Assembly (NCBI RefSeq): GCF_949628215.1
Contig: NC_134277.1
Coordinates: 122,304,963-122,368,962, forward strand
Reading direction: 5' to 3'
DNA length: 64,000 nucleotides
Source: Phalacrocorax aristotelis
Taxonomy: Eukaryota > Chordata > Aves > Suliformes > Phalacrocoracidae
Shown: positions 22,561-34,975 of the stretch, in pieces
Numbering within the stretch: position 1 is the stretch's first letter
How the letters are laid out: each line of letters opens with the position of its first letter
Program-made: the position numbers and the translations under genes
Notes under the pieces: model-generated
What the model saw: only the letters and a program-made list of their open reading frames with translations
Told to the model about the DNA's origin: nothing
Databases searched by the model: none

Positions 22561-24277
22561 TTGGAGACACTGACTCCACGGCACTTAGCTTCCCACCATG
22601 CTGTGATGCAGGGCAAGTAGGAATAAGGTGAGTTGTTGATGCAAAATCTGGGCTGTGTTTTGCATTTTTCTTTATGCGTTTGACCGACCAACTTCTACCA
22701 CACTTCAGTAACCTTTCAGAAGCATCCTCCTCCCTCTCATATCCCTTGAAATTTCCCTCAAGATCTAAGTGGCCAACACTTTCTCTGAGTATAACATTTT
22801 TCTCTTTTTGTATTTATGAGATGAATTGGGAAACTTCCTGTACCATCCCTGGGAAACTGGACAACGAGCAGGACAGGAACTCCTGCATTAACATAGCTTG
22901 TATTAAACATGCACTGGTGTGATCGTATCTGGGGGTGGGAGAGGGAGAAGTACTTGAATGGCGAGGATTGCTCCCTGTTGCAGGCAATGCTGCTGAGAAA
23001 GCACAAACCAGCCACAGTGGTGAAGTCATGCAAATGCAATGCTCCCAAAGGCCACAGGAATTGTGGAAAGATTTGTGTAAATATCTCATGCATTCTTGTG
23101 CTCTAAGGTTTATGGAAACAAAAACCACAGTCACAGAGCCAATGCCACATTTGCTCGTCCCTTCCCCCTTCTGTTTCTTCTCTACAGAAAGGTTGTAGAA
23201 GAGTTTATGAACAGCTGAGAAACGGATTTTTTTCTCTCTTCTTTTTTTACTAGTAATGTAAAAGAAGGTAGAAAAGATGGTAAGCATAAATAAAGTTAAG
23301 CAGGGTACAAGAGAAAGGATGACTGATTTGTAAGTACATGTGAAACTCTTTGCTGTAGTCACGCCTGGAAAAATACATGCCACACAGACGTTCCCCAAGC
23401 CATTTCAGACTGCACAATGTCTCTGGTGCCCACCAGCTGGACTCCCCCTTTCCCTGCACCAGTTTATTCTGTAGGTCATCCGTGCGATTTGCTTACCCTC
23501 ACAGGGAAGATACTGTATATTTACCTTCCTGCTTCATTTTTGAGGTCTTATCACTGTCTCTTGAAAGGCTTACAATACCTGAGCCTAGACAAAACCAGCC
23601 CTGTTTATTCACATCCCAGCGTTATTCCTCTCTGTTACTGAATGCATCAGGGACGCTTTTCCCTCCTTTGGATCCTTCTTTCATTTCAGATAGTGGTATC
23701 ATACTAGAGAGGGACAGTCTACATGGGAGCTGTTATGATGGAAATAGCCCAGGGGAATAATGCACCTGCTGTCGGGGAATATGTGGGTCTGTCCTACAGC
23801 TATTACTGGGTGTGAGCTCCTAGGAGCTGGTGACTGGCTGCACATCACTATGGGCGGGGGGGAACTGTCTATCAGATGCTCTCTTTTTTTTTCAGGTCTT
23901 AGATACTTGCAGTCCCATACTGACAAGGGAAGGATGGGAAAAAGGCAGAAGGAGATGGTTAAAAGATGTGTCCTTAGCCTGTTGCAATTAACCACCCCCT
24001 TTTAAGTATGAAGGAGCTTCACCAGCATCTTTTTTCAACGGATCCACAGATTAGAGTGTGGGGAGGAGGGGAGCGAAGGACTCCAGCAGGGACTGGATGC
24101 TGTGAAATTACTGAGAAAGAAAAAGAACAAGTTGTATTGTCTCAGGGTAATAACCAGCCCGCCTGCTGGCACAGAGACTGCTGTGACCCAAAGCTTTGCT
24201 GAAAGGCGGGCGTCCTTCTCACGTCACAAAACCCCATCCCTTGATGCCTTCCCACATTGCCACAGCACCCTGTGCCT
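22561..24277. other. Unassigned sequence
   Basis: Contains the longest open frame of the window (22814-23398 minus, 194 codons), which has no recognisable domain, low-complexity composition and no splice context. I treat it as a chance frame. No repeats recognised. Confidence 0.45.
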
Positions 24278-24298
24278 CCCCCCCCCCCCCCCCCCCCC
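24278..24298 (+). repeat. Poly-C tract, 21 bases
   Basis: A second uninterrupted run of 21 C, the same length as the one at 9594-9614. The opposite strand is G21 with G-quadruplex potential. Length is likely to be unstable. Confidence 0.97.
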
Positions 24299-25080
24299 AA
24301 TCTGTTGAGGTGCATTCTTTTTCCAAGGGGAGATTTTTACATGTAGGAAATTGGGCAAGACAAGCTGGTGGTAACATCAGGCTGGCCGCATCAGCCATCG
24401 AGCCAGACCTTCCCCAGCCTCTCAGAGGGACGTCAGCTGCTGCCCTGAGCAGCCCTGGTGCTTCAGCAGGTGGCACTGTGAGTCCTGCTCACCCGCTGCG
24501 GGGCTTTTCTGCTCCAAAAGGTATTTTTCTTTTGGATAAGGAATAAAGCTGAGGTTCTGGCCACTTGCGGTCATTCAAAACACCACAGTATTTTTCAAAA
24601 TACAGGGGTGCTGGCCCAGGCATCCCAGCCAAATTGCAGCCTGGGTAGCATCCCACCAGCCCAGAGCTCCACTGGCGATTCTGCTGGGATGTGATTTATT
24701 TCTTCACTTCCTGTCCTAAAGGAACACCCACAAAGTTGTGAAAGTCGTGCACACAGAGTATGCTGGGATCTCTGGTGTAAGAGAGACGGCACTGATTACT
24801 GGGCGTGGATTAGAAATTGCTGGTATTTCTGGAGTGGATCTTCAGATCAGAAGTGAGCTGGAAAACAATAGCTAAGCAGCTCCTAGTCAAGGCCACTCTT
24901 CTGGGTGTTGCTGATATAAATACAAACAAAAAAGGGGGACAAAACACTTCAGCATGTCAGCTGTGAAACATTTATTAAATTAACAAGTCTACGTGGACCA
25001 ATAACACCATCCTCATTGTCTGTTCCTGCAGCCACTTATGGGTGCAGGCTTTACTCTTGCTTTAGCTGAAGTGTAAGGAA
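24299..25080. other. Unassigned sequence
   Basis: Moderately GC-rich at 24380-24510, then ordinary. No exon, repeat or structural signal that I can support. Confidence 0.45.
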
Positions 25081-25270
25081 ATCGGTGCTAGTTATCCTAC
25101 ACTGGGCTTTTCTGATCGCCCAACTGGCAAAGCTCAGTAGCGGTGATTCATTTGCTTCTATCTGTTGCCTCAGCTATGGGCTCAAAAGGCAATTATTTGA
25201 TTGCATTGCATCATCAGGGTTTTGTTTGGGTAGATGATTTTATGTTTTACACCCTATTAGAGACCGTCAT
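25081..25270. promoter_or_regulatory. Candidate conserved non-coding element
   Basis: A repeat-free segment containing GGCAATTATTTGATTGCATT near 25189-25208 and GGTAGATGATTTTATG near 25229. It carries homeodomain/POU-like cores in close spacing. Function is inferred from texture only. Confidence 0.28.
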
Positions 25271-25719
25271 AGTCCTTTTTTTCACGAGGGAGTCCCTTTC
25301 CTACAGTGCAAGATTTGGAAAGCTATGGAGCACTTTCCTACCTGCTTCCAGATTCGCTCCATCTTTTCTGCCCTCCTCCCTGCCGTGTGTGCCGCATGCA
25401 GGGTGCAGCGCTCCTGACCCTCGCAGAGTGCTATTTGCTTATTTTATCTCTGAAAACAAAACAAATTTCTCTCCGTTTTGTTCTATTTCCTACACGATAG
25501 AATCTTTTGTTTTCACTTGCAACCTTTGCAGCTTCCAAGAATTTTTACTCCTTGTGGTTTGTCGAGATGCGCAGGGTTCAATAGTCTGCCACCAGGCCCT
25601 GGCCCAAGGTCGAGGATTCCCTCCTTTTCCTTCCCAGTATTGTCCTGCATCCTGCAAGGCCCTTCTCCTTACATTGCTGTGGCTGTCGTGACAAAGGGGA
25701 CTGGCACCAGGCACACTCC

Positions 25720-25900
25720 TGCTGCCACGGTGACAGCTGCTGAGCACTCGCCAAGCTCTAATGACAATAGCATGACCTCAGATACTTTATTAAGAAAGAA
25801 AAACTTGAAAGGGAGGGTACACTTAAAAGCAGACAATAACACCTTGTCTCAGCGCAATGCATTGTTTTTGCAAGCCTGGAATGGAAACAGTTTAATATAA
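25720..25900. promoter_or_regulatory. Candidate conserved non-coding element
   Basis: The segment from CACGGTGACAGCTGCTGAGC through TCTAATGACAATAGCATGAC and 'cagcgcaatgcattgttttt' is repeat-free. It is rich in bHLH (CAGCTG), MEIS/PBX-like (TGACAG, TGACAATAG) and homeodomain words. This co-occurrence is common in developmental enhancers. Not verified by alignment. Confidence 0.3.
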
Positions 25901-26069
25901 TCTTGGCCTATTCTCTCCCTCCCTATTTACTGCACAGGCTCACCCACATCCACGTTGGATTGAAGTTCACAGATGTAGCTGTGAATCTAAATGTGTAAAT
26001 AAATGTTACTGACTGTTGGACTCAATAAAGACACAGGCATCAGGCACGGGAGTCTACTTTTAATGCTGC
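25901..26069. other. Unassigned sequence
   Basis: Short spacer with AATAAA words near 25998 and 26023. Nothing else recognised. Confidence 0.4.
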
Positions 26070-26155
26070 TGTGACACTCCCTAACTGATTATTTCTCTAT
26101 GCTTCAGTGTCTCTGGCTGTAAAATGGGGGTAATGGTATTTTAGCCACCATGACA
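26070..26155 (-). repeat. MIR SINE fragment, minus strand
   Basis: ATTTCTCTATGCTTCAGTGT, then GGCTGTAAAATGGGGGTAAT and 'ggtattttagccacc', is the reverse-complement MIR core ('ctctgtgcctcagtttcccca.ctgtaaaatggggataat'). Similarity is clear over about 80 bases. Confidence 0.65.
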
Positions 26156-26940
26156 AAGCTTCCTGAGCTACAGATGTCTGGATGGAGCTGTGCTATGGAT
26201 GGAGAGGGAGGCTGAGAGCTGTGCTGCTGCATGGCACTGCTCTCGCATGGGGACACGAAAGAGGAGGATCCCGGAGGGTGAGTGCCTGTGTTCAGCTGTG
26301 CCTGCAGACCCCTGAGCACAGGGCTCTGCGGCCATGATGGTCCTGGCAGAAAACCTTTGCCTGGAGCCACACAGAAAGTCTGAGAATTAGTAAATAGGCT
26401 TGGCAGAAGGAGGAAGTAGAGATGGTCAGAAAAATTCTGACTAAACAAGTTTTCGTTGGAATTTACCGATTCATCAACATCAAAGCACTTTGTGGAGTGG
26501 GTCCAATTTTGACAAAGTTGCTTCCAAAACCAGGCAGGGATTGAAAACTGCCTGCCAGGCACATTTTAGCAACCTGGCTAGTTTTCTGCTGGTTTATACC
26601 GTTGGTTCCTTAGCAGTTCACCAACTGGCTGTTAAGTGTATATTTCCAAGTGTAATGGCTCTGGAGTGACTGTCCCCAAGTAAGGAACCCAGTGGTGGTC
26701 AGTGTCTGTGACCCTGGCTTGGTCCACCAGACAGAGTGCCGCAAGGGTTCATGGAGCTCGTAAAACCCAGGACTTGGAGAGATTGGCTCTGTGTAGTGCT
26801 ATCAACTTTTATCAGAGGCTCCTTCTTAAATAACAGAGAAATTGGCTGACCTAAGAGTTGCTGCTTTTAATTCTGGGTCCTTTTACTTTGAATCTGGAAG
26901 CAAAATGTCTGAATTTTCTCTCTTTTATACACGTGTTCAA
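26156..26940. other. Unassigned sequence
   Basis: No gene or repeat recognised. The minus-strand open frame 26104-26562 partly overlaps the MIR fragment and is not judged coding. Confidence 0.45.
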
Positions 26941-26996
26941 GTAACTCCATTGATTTAAATAGAATTACTGCTCAGCTGAATTTGTGTAAACTGGAG
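26941..26996. repeat. Ancient palindromic amniote repeat, decayed
   Basis: GTAACTCCATTGATTTAAAT followed by 'gaattactgctcagctgaatttgtgtaaactggag' resembles a palindromic repeat frequent in turtle and crocodilian genomes, whose body reads 'ggagtaactccattgacttcaatggagttactcctgatttacacc'. The copy is very diverged. Assignment is from memory. Confidence 0.4.
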
Positions 26997-27224
26997 TTCA
27001 ATGAATTGCTGCATAACCTTCGAAACATAATAAGCCCCACAAAAAACTCTAGTTATTTCTCCTCTCCACTTGGAGTAAACAATTCTCCTTTTGTTTCTTA
27101 TGGATGATACTGGTGGTAAACCTTAAAAACAAAAGGAGAGGAAGAAGAGGAAGAAAAAAAAATGTGCTGGACCTGGTTCTTCTCAATGTGCAATTCCTCC
27201 TTTTTTATCCTTTGCAGCTGGCTT
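26997..27224. other. Unassigned sequence
   Basis: Short spacer, A- and G-rich around 27130-27162. No feature supported. Confidence 0.4.
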
Positions 27225-27275
27225 TGTGTGTGTGTGTGTGTGCATGTGTGTGAGAGAGAGGGAGAGAGAGAGGAA
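27225..27275 (+). repeat. (TG)n-(AG)n compound microsatellite
   Basis: A TG run interrupted once by CA, followed directly by an AG run. The TG part can adopt Z-DNA, and the purine tract can form triplex DNA. Length variation between individuals is likely. Confidence 0.95.
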
Positions 27276-28494
27276 GGGCTATTTCACGTTTCCCATGATA
27301 TGTTTTGTTTAGGGTTGTGATAGCTTGATTCATTGTGCATAATCTGCAAGCCTTTACAGGGCTTTTCTTGAGCTTCTCTTCATGGGAGGAAAAATAGCTG
27401 GTTTTTTTTTCACAGAGGACTTTTCCAGTGTCTAGTGTGAACACACAGTACTGGAGAAGCACAGAAACATGCCATTGCTTTCAGGCTTGCCCATGTCCAG
27501 ATGTGCATCCCAAGATGTGCTAGCTTTGGGGAACATAAAGCAAACTGAAAGGAACAGGATTTGACTGAAACAAACAGGATTCCACAAAAAGCAGCAGACC
27601 AGTAAAAACTGTACAGAGAGCATTTTCTTTCATAGTACCTACTGTTATGCAATTGTGCTAGTGTACTGTACTGCACAGTATGCCTGTCTTTTACAGCAGA
27701 CTCTTTTCCTTTTAAATGTATGCTAGTATTTTTTTTTTCAATTAGACACAAGATAGTCTTCTAAGTAATGTGTTTATTTTAGCTTTGTTTTTCCCACTCC
27801 CCTAGGTCTGCTAGGATTTCTCTCCTATCTTTTTTATGTGCCAATGACATCGGTTGTTATAAGGTCAGGATCAGAATACATTGTGGGGGGCAACAGTGCT
27901 GTAAGGGCTTGACATGAGATCAGAAGTAATGCTGCAGTGAATTTTAAAAAAAAGAGGGAAAAAAAAATAAGTAGCAAGGCTTATGGTGCCGAAAGCTCTG
28001 GGTTTCCCATCCAGACACCATCTGTGAAGCACTTGGGGACAGTGCCTAATGTCTGAGTCATCATGTTTGGCAGTCATTTACCCAGTGGTCTGTTTCCCTG
28101 GGGGGAGTATTCACTAGAGGAGAAAAGGAATGGTAGAAAGAAGGAAGATAAACTGCCCTTTAGCCCCATGATTTATATTTGGTCAGAGTACCCCTGTTCT
28201 ATTTTCTTTTACTTGGAATGTATCTTGGACATGTTGTTTCAATATGAGACAATCAGCTGGGCTCTCAAAGGAATGTCCCCGGAGACTCAAAACAGCCTCC
28301 CAGTAGGGTAATATGTTCAGCAGAATTCTAAGATGTATTCTCCAACATCTGCAGTCTATTTGTGCCTCCAGAATATTTCCCATCAGCATTTGGGGAATCA
28401 AAAGGCGCTTTGAGAGATGGTCACCAATTCTCCACACTGCATGATAACTTGTAAAATGTTTACTTCTTTAAACTTCTACTGAGCTGGTGGTTTC
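27276..28494. other. Unassigned sequence
   Basis: No exon or interspersed repeat recognised. Short T and A runs are present (near 27731, 27946 and 27961). Confidence 0.45.
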
Positions 28495-28592
28495 CTTCTC
28501 TTTCTTTCTTTCTTTCTTGCTTGCTTGCTTGCTTGCTTTCTTGCTTTCTTGCTTTCTTGCTTTCTTGCTTTCTTTCTTGCTTTCTTGCTTTC
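28495..28592 (+). repeat. Compound tetranucleotide microsatellite TTTC/TTGC
   Basis: About 98 bases of (CTTT)n, then (CTTG)n, then an alternating 8-base unit CTTTCTTG. The mixed order suggests slippage plus a T-to-G change that spread by unit duplication. It keeps a 60-codon frame open, which is an artefact of the repeat. Confidence 0.97.
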
Positions 28593-28919
28593 AGAAACTA
28601 TTAAAGAAACTAACAACAGAATGACATGGAAATATACTTTAAATTATTCTTTCATATTAATGGGTTCTGAATGTAGTAGTAACCTCCTGGGAAACAAGAA
28701 GACCTAGAAGTCTTCATGGGCAATACAGTGAATGTCTGTTATGGGAGTGATTTATTAGGCTGCACATTAGAAGTGGATAGACAATCACATGGAGAGTCTT
28801 ACATGTTTCATCTAAGATGCCATGTCCTCAATTTGGTTATTGCATTTTGTTTTAGTAAACCCATCTAAAAAAAGACAGGCACAGAACTAAAAACAAACAC
28901 CAGACAGGTAGTGAAAAGA
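28593..28919. other. Unassigned AT-rich sequence
   Basis: No gene or repeat recognised; probably partly derived from the old CR1 that follows. Confidence 0.35.
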
Positions 28920-29240
28920 TCAGAGAACTACAGAGAACGTATTTCTTGTAGGAAGAAATTGAAAAGATTAGGATTATTAGCTCAGGAAAGTAAAAAGAAC
29001 AACAGAACATATAGCGTGTATTACACAAGAAATAACAGATAATAGGCAGGAAGCCAACTTAAAAACTCCTTTCCAGCCTTCCCAGTGATATAGGAATTAG
29101 GAACGTTCAGGCACAAAAGGAAATAATAATTGACATAATGTGTAATCAATCTGTGGGTATCGATTTTGCAGGATATAATTTGTACAAATGACAGAAAGTT
29201 GGCTTAAAGACTGACGAAAATATTGGGCACAAATATTAAG
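28920..29240 (+). mobile_element. Ancient CR1 LINE fragment, plus strand
   Basis: 'gaaattgaaaagattagg' with TTATTAGCTC, and further right CAAAAGGAAATAATAATTG with 'cataatgtgtaatcaatctgtgggtatcgattttgcaggat', follow the C-terminal ORF2 region of old amniote CR1 families ('gattgaaaagattgggctt.ttcagct', 'caaaaggaagta.ttcttcaca.a.tg..taatcaacctgtgg.a.tc...gc.a.aggat'). Reading frames are destroyed. Confidence 0.5.
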
Positions 29241-32200
29241 AGAAAATGTCACCCAGGTAAGATAAAAATAAATCCATCTAGCTTTATTCAGCAGGGCATA
29301 TAAAGGTAAGAAGAAAGATGAACACATTACTGTGATGATGGGAGTAGAAGGGATCCTGTTCTGATGGTAGAGGGTTTCTTTGTTACCTGTCGGTATTCAT
29401 GGGAAGCCATCTGTTTGCATGACACCAATTTCTACTTAATTTCAGTGACTGGGAGCGCTTAATAGTTAATAAATGGTTGAAATTCTTTCCCATTGTCACT
29501 CTTCTTCACCAACAGTTTTGTAGCAGGTAATTACAGATTTTATATGGATGAGAGGAGGCGTTTGTCCATGAAGCAGTGACAGTGAAGAAGTTATGGACAG
29601 CTCTGCTCTAGCACTGCTCTTATCAGTTGTGAGTGGAGATGGACTATGAAACTTGGTGGGCCAGAAATAGGTATGTTATGGCATTCTTCTACTGCACAGG
29701 AAAAGAAGCAAGCTGTGGTGCTGCGCATGAAGCACATGAACTCACACCAAACAATAAAGAAAACATGTAAGGTTTTGATTTCATTCATCTTTTTTTTTTC
29801 TGAGATCCTTTTTCTGTTTCTGTTCTGTGAAAGCCAAATAAAAGCAACAAATAACAAAACAGTTGGGACTTTGACTTGCGAAACTGTATTTGCATGTTTG
29901 TTCTGAAGAGGTTCCCATAGCCCGGCTCTGACTTTTATCTATCCCCACAGGATGTACTCCTACACTTTTTCTTCCAGGATCCCATGCTTCCTGTGGGTGT
30001 TCCCACAGCTGCCAATTCAGACAGCTCGAGTCTGGAACAGGCTTTGCACAATCCTGAAGATGCTATTCTCTCACTAAGTCAAGTGATTCCACACAAAAAT
30101 ATGGCAGATGTTTAGCATCAGGAATCAAAACAGCATTTTCGCACCACACAGCACATTCTTCTCTTCCTGATACCTTTCATTTCCTCTCTACAGGATATGG
30201 AGCAATTTTCCTCTTTTGCTGCTGTTCATGTGAACTCAGGAATCCGTGAACTATACCAGGACACTTGAATTCCCATGTAATCTTCTCTGAGAGGTAAAGG
30301 GGCTTGGTTCACTGATGTCTCATGCTTCATTATTTTCCTGCCTAAGAGGTAAATACAGTGGTTGAAGAGCGGTAATAACACTGGATTACTTCTCACCCAT
30401 GATTTTCAACTTCTGTGATTTTCAATACCTGAAAAACAAGTGCTTCTAAATGTAATCTGTATGAAGAAAAGATCAGTTTTCTTTCAGAATCAGTACTGTA
30501 ACCATGGGCCAGAAGTCTCAAAAAGGCAATTAAACGCTTCTGCAGAGGGTTCTGCAGGTCTTGGATCTAAAGAAAGCCAGATTAACCAATGCTGGAGGTG
30601 AATATTCCTAATGATGTCAGTGGGTAGATTCAAACTGAGATTCCAGCCACCTGTAGTCTTGGATTATCCTGTGGCATTTTCTTAAGGTGATCTAGCACCC
30701 TTGTAGGTGGTCCGATGGAGCTCTGCATGTGGCCCTCATCATCAGATTTTTTGAGTGCCTAGAGAAAAGCATGTCAGTGTTGTGCTGAGCCCAGCTCAAA
30801 CCATTCCCCACCTTGTCTCTGGAGTCCTTCAGTACTGTCTAGTGCAAGTGTTGCTGCGATACTGTATTGGCTGCTGAAAAATGCCTAAGTACATTTCTTT
30901 GGTTCAGGGTGAAAAAAACTTGGCAAAAGCTGTGCCTACCAGTCCCAATCCCAAAGAGCAAAGGAGGAATTCATTCATTTGCAGTCCGATTCTCTGTCAC
31001 AGAGACCCTGGGTCTTCTGCACATCTTGGGTTTGTGACACACTGTGTTAAAGCATCAGACATTAAAAAATGAACACATTGTGCAACAGAGGATAAAAGAA
31101 CTGCATGGCTGTCACATAAATTCTTTGGGCTAGTCATTAAATTCTTTGCCCCCCATTCACTAAATTACTTCATCAAGAAATTACAAGCTCTTTCTCTTCT
31201 CATGCTGGATCTGAGACCAAAATAAATTTGAGGTACATTACAAACTCATCAATGTGTGCAACGCTGTTACTAATCCTCATCTCTACTAGAATTTAGTCTA
31301 TACTTCCTGTGTTAGGCAAATCTTTAAAGGAACATCTAAGCATTTGGAAGCTGCAGAATTCATGCAGAATTGCCCTCTTCAGTTTTGAGTCGAGTTTAGT
31401 GATAAGGATTATCTGAATGCTTTTAAACTCAGCATTTTTAACAACGTAACATTTTCCCAGAAAAATGTCTGCTTTCCCTGAAAATGTTCAGTTTTGGTTT
31501 AGAAGATTTAAGGTCTTCTGTAGACTGTAGGATTTTAAAAGCTTTACAGAAATACTTGGTCTTTTGCCCATTTTTGAAAAGTGGGTGGGGGGAGACATTT
31601 TCAGACAGCTATGCAAAATAAGCGCCGTTTACACCAAACCCTTAACATAAACATATCAAGCGCAAGCTTAGCAGCTGCATAGAAGTCAGCAGAAAGAGTG
31701 GTAAGGCTTTTGAACTTGTATTTCCAAATTGGACAGATCTGCGGTGTTAGTGTTGGTGGTGGATGAGGGGTAGACAAGACCAAGCATACTAAAGAGGTTT
31801 GTAACACTGTCTTGTATGGTTTCCTCTCCAACTTTTGGAGCTGGGGGAGAGGTGCTACACAAACCTGTATGGCAGATCTACCCACCACTTCCCATAACTG
31901 ATGTGCAGCCTAAACAGCATTTATGTTGCTGTAACCCTCCAGAGAAGAATGACTACAGTGTTTGTCAAGCAAACTAACAAAAGGGCAGCAATGTTGCAGG
32001 AACAGGGAAGTTCTTGGCAAACAAGCAAGTTCTTGGCCTGAATCTTGCAGAGATCCCTGCATATTTTGCCAGACACTTGTTGCATTCTTTCAGGCTCCTC
32101 AGGAATGTCTCTAGCAGGAAAGCTGCAGACGGTGTGTCATATAGTGCGAGCATCCTGGAGAATGCAAGTCCTGTTCTCCACAGCTTCCTCCCCAGAGCTC

Positions 32201-32679
32201 TCTTAGAAAAACTTCCCAGGACAGAAGTCTGTGAACGCTGGGCTGAATTTTAAAAGCTGAACTGCTAACCTCAAATCCCAACAGAAGCACCAGCACCCTG
32301 AATGAAAATTACATTTTTAACACCTGAGTTCCCATACAATCAGGGAAGTATGTGTGTTAAATTCTGCGTAATTAGTCTGTGCTCCTCCTGGTGTCTCGCT
32401 ACTGATGATATTCTCTGCAGTGTTTCCATGTTTACATGTCTTCCAGATGTAGCATTTCTTAATTTATTATGTTCTTATTCTTTTGTTCACCTGAAAATTA
32501 CTTCATTTGCGTTGGTTTCACTGCATACTCGGTGACTATCCAATGATCTCGTTGCCATGGCAGGACTGATCTCTAATCAATAAAGAAGAGACTCTCATCA
32601 CCAAGACAAGGTTACCAAGGAGTGCAGAAATTCTGTAAAGTCCAGACTGTTTGGAAACGTTTTAGAAATGCATTTGACT
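29241..32679. other. Unassigned sequence
   Basis: About 3.4 kb without a recognisable gene or repeat. Open frames are all short. Nothing in the texture stands out as conserved. Confidence 0.45.
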
Positions 32680-32819
32680 CGGCGACGTTGGACACCTTCA
32701 AGAGTCGTCTGGACAGGGCACCGGGCCATCTTGTCTAGGCTGTGCTTTTCTTAGAAAGGTTGGACTAGATGATCCCTGAGGTCCCTTTCAACCTGTGATT
32801 CTGTGATTCTGTGTGATTC
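32680..32819 (+). mobile_element. CR1 LINE 3' tail, plus strand
   Basis: The last part of ORF2 (CACCTTCAAGAGTCGTCTGG) is followed by the typical 3' untranslated region GTTGGACTAGATGATCCCTG, then 'aggtccctttcaacc' and three copies of a GATTCTGT repeat at the end. The tail differs from those of the copies at 15838 and 60311, so it belongs to another CR1 subfamily. It is heavily 5' truncated and inactive. Confidence 0.88.
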
Positions 32820-34947
32820 CTTCTGTAAGCTTTCCCAAGCTGACTGTTTCTTTACTTTTTCTGTTCAAGGTTAAAAGAAGGACTAAGGGTCAGTATTACA
32901 CTTCATTCTATATATTTTTTTAGTCTGTAAGATTTCTAAGAAAGTTTTCACACTTTTGAAAATGAGCGCACTAGAAAGATAATAGGAGTTTTACTGTGGT
33001 TTATTCTATTCACATGCTACACTTCTGTATTTCAGATCCCTTACATGAATCTGCTAGAGGCAGTAGGAGCCACAAAGGACCTTCCTCAGAGGCAGAGATT
33101 GCAGATGACCCCACACAGAAGAAAGGATGCAAAGCACAAGGCTTCCCACATGGCACCACATGGAGCTTTGGCAGGTTTGTGACACTTCTGTTCTGATCTG
33201 AAATATGGAAGGTGTATACTCCTGGAGTTTCCTGGCAAAATAAATGTTTTATAGCACGTACTATTACAGAAACAGTTCTGGACTCAGTAAAAATTAGGTG
33301 TGCATATCTGAAACCAGTTTTTCTTTCAGTACAGACTTTCCAGGATGCAAAGTAATACAAACTATAATCTTAAATTGTCATTATTCTCTACAAGATCATT
33401 TCTCAACAGTCAGTAGGCAACATCGTTTTCTTTTACTGAAAGTGTAGCCATGTTAGTTGATTGATTCAACTTTTCTGGACGGTCATCCATTTTAATATAT
33501 ATGGTAAAAAAAAAATCACTTGCCATTCTACATTTGGGATTAGGATAAAAGTACCTTCAGTCATTCTGATGTAAATACTGCAGCTGGATCTTTTCTGCTC
33601 TTCTCTAAAGAAAGTCTTTAACTTGTTGATGAATATTGGCACTGTAGCTAGTGTTCATGGTTCTTGTGAGTGGACATGAGGAACAGTATAGAACTTTATC
33701 AGGCCTAGACGATATAGCAGTTAAAATAACGTCTAGTTTTAGTAGACAGTAATATTGTGAATAGGTCCTCAGCAATAAACTCAGCTGGTTGTTTGGTCAA
33801 CAGAAGTGCTATACTGGCTGCTAATTACAACCCTATGTTGGATACGGTGCCAAGTACATGTTCTCAGTATTAGCCCAGAAGGCACTGGTTTTCAAAAGAG
33901 AAAAGCTCTTCCAGAAAATTCAGTTGTGAGACTGGTGCCTGAGACTAAAGGCCCCAGACAACAGCTTTAAAAAGCTGTGGTACCTCCTCTTCCTCCCCAG
34001 TCATTTGGATGTCTTTTTCCTTAGGGAGCATTAGTGGGTATTGACTAACATACTTGGAAGAAAGTATGTCAGAGAACACAGACTCTGGGAACTACTCTTT
34101 CAGTTTGAGTTGATCTACGTGGGGATCAGCCACAAACTGGCAAGGCAATAGGGTCACACATTTTACAAGATGGGAAAAAAGTAAATATTACTAAATAGCT
34201 GTGATGCCATGGAAAGGGCAAAAGGTTATGAAAATGATTAGCTTGAGGGAAGAGTCACGTATACAGAGGGATGGAAACACTTGGCTAATAAGTGTGTGGC
34301 ATTCCACGGCTGTGATATCAGAATTCCCAATGCCAGCCAGCTTTCCTTTTCTGAACTCTTCAGAAGATGCCTAAATTTCCCATAAACAAAAAAGACAATA
34401 AAAAGGAAAAGATGGGAAGTAGGAAAAGTTTTTGTTCTAGAGAACAGCGCCGCTATTCAGCTGCATAGACACAGCCTAGTCAGTGCAGGTTAATATTTAA
34501 AGGCCCCAGAGATGATCCCTGCTTTTTCTTTGAGTGTTTGAATACATTTTTCTCTGGTATCATGGCTGGACTAAATAAGAAGGCCTATGCTGCTTTAAGA
34601 TAAAGGAATGCAACCTCCGTGACTTCGTTTCTGTCCTGTTTACTGCCAGCTATGAGTTTTATTGAGTATTTTAAATCACCAAATTCCTTAATAGTCTCTA
34701 TTTTAAGGAAAAGATCTTGTGGCTTTATTTAGTAGACCTGCTCTGGCTGGTTGTGTGTCTGCTTGGATTAGTTGTGAGGCTGATTTCATACAGCGCATAC
34801 TGTAAAATATGCTGCTGTCTCTATCTGGCTGCTCCGAATCTTGATGTGCAACTGTAAGAGGAGTCCTTGGACACTGCAGTTCCCTTTGTCCCTTTGTCTC
34901 TTCTGAACTTCAGTCCTTTCGTAGGAGCTTTGGGGAGAACTGCCTTG

Positions 34948-34975
34948 CTTGTAAGTTAGAACTTGTAAGTTAGAA
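34948..34975 (+). repeat. Two-copy 14-bp tandem duplication
   Basis: The unit CTTGTAAGTTAGAA occurs twice in direct succession. This is a small recent slippage or duplication event. Confidence 0.85.

Noticed and set aside
22814..23398. Longest open frame of the window, 194 codons on the minus strand
   Set aside because: No recognisable domain, heavy in Ser/Phe/Cys without pattern, overlapped by other frames and with no promoter or splice context. In 64 kb of six frames such a length can arise by chance.
28525..28707. Hydrophobic 60-residue frame resembling a membrane peptide
   Set aside because: It is a translation of the TTTC/TTGC microsatellite.
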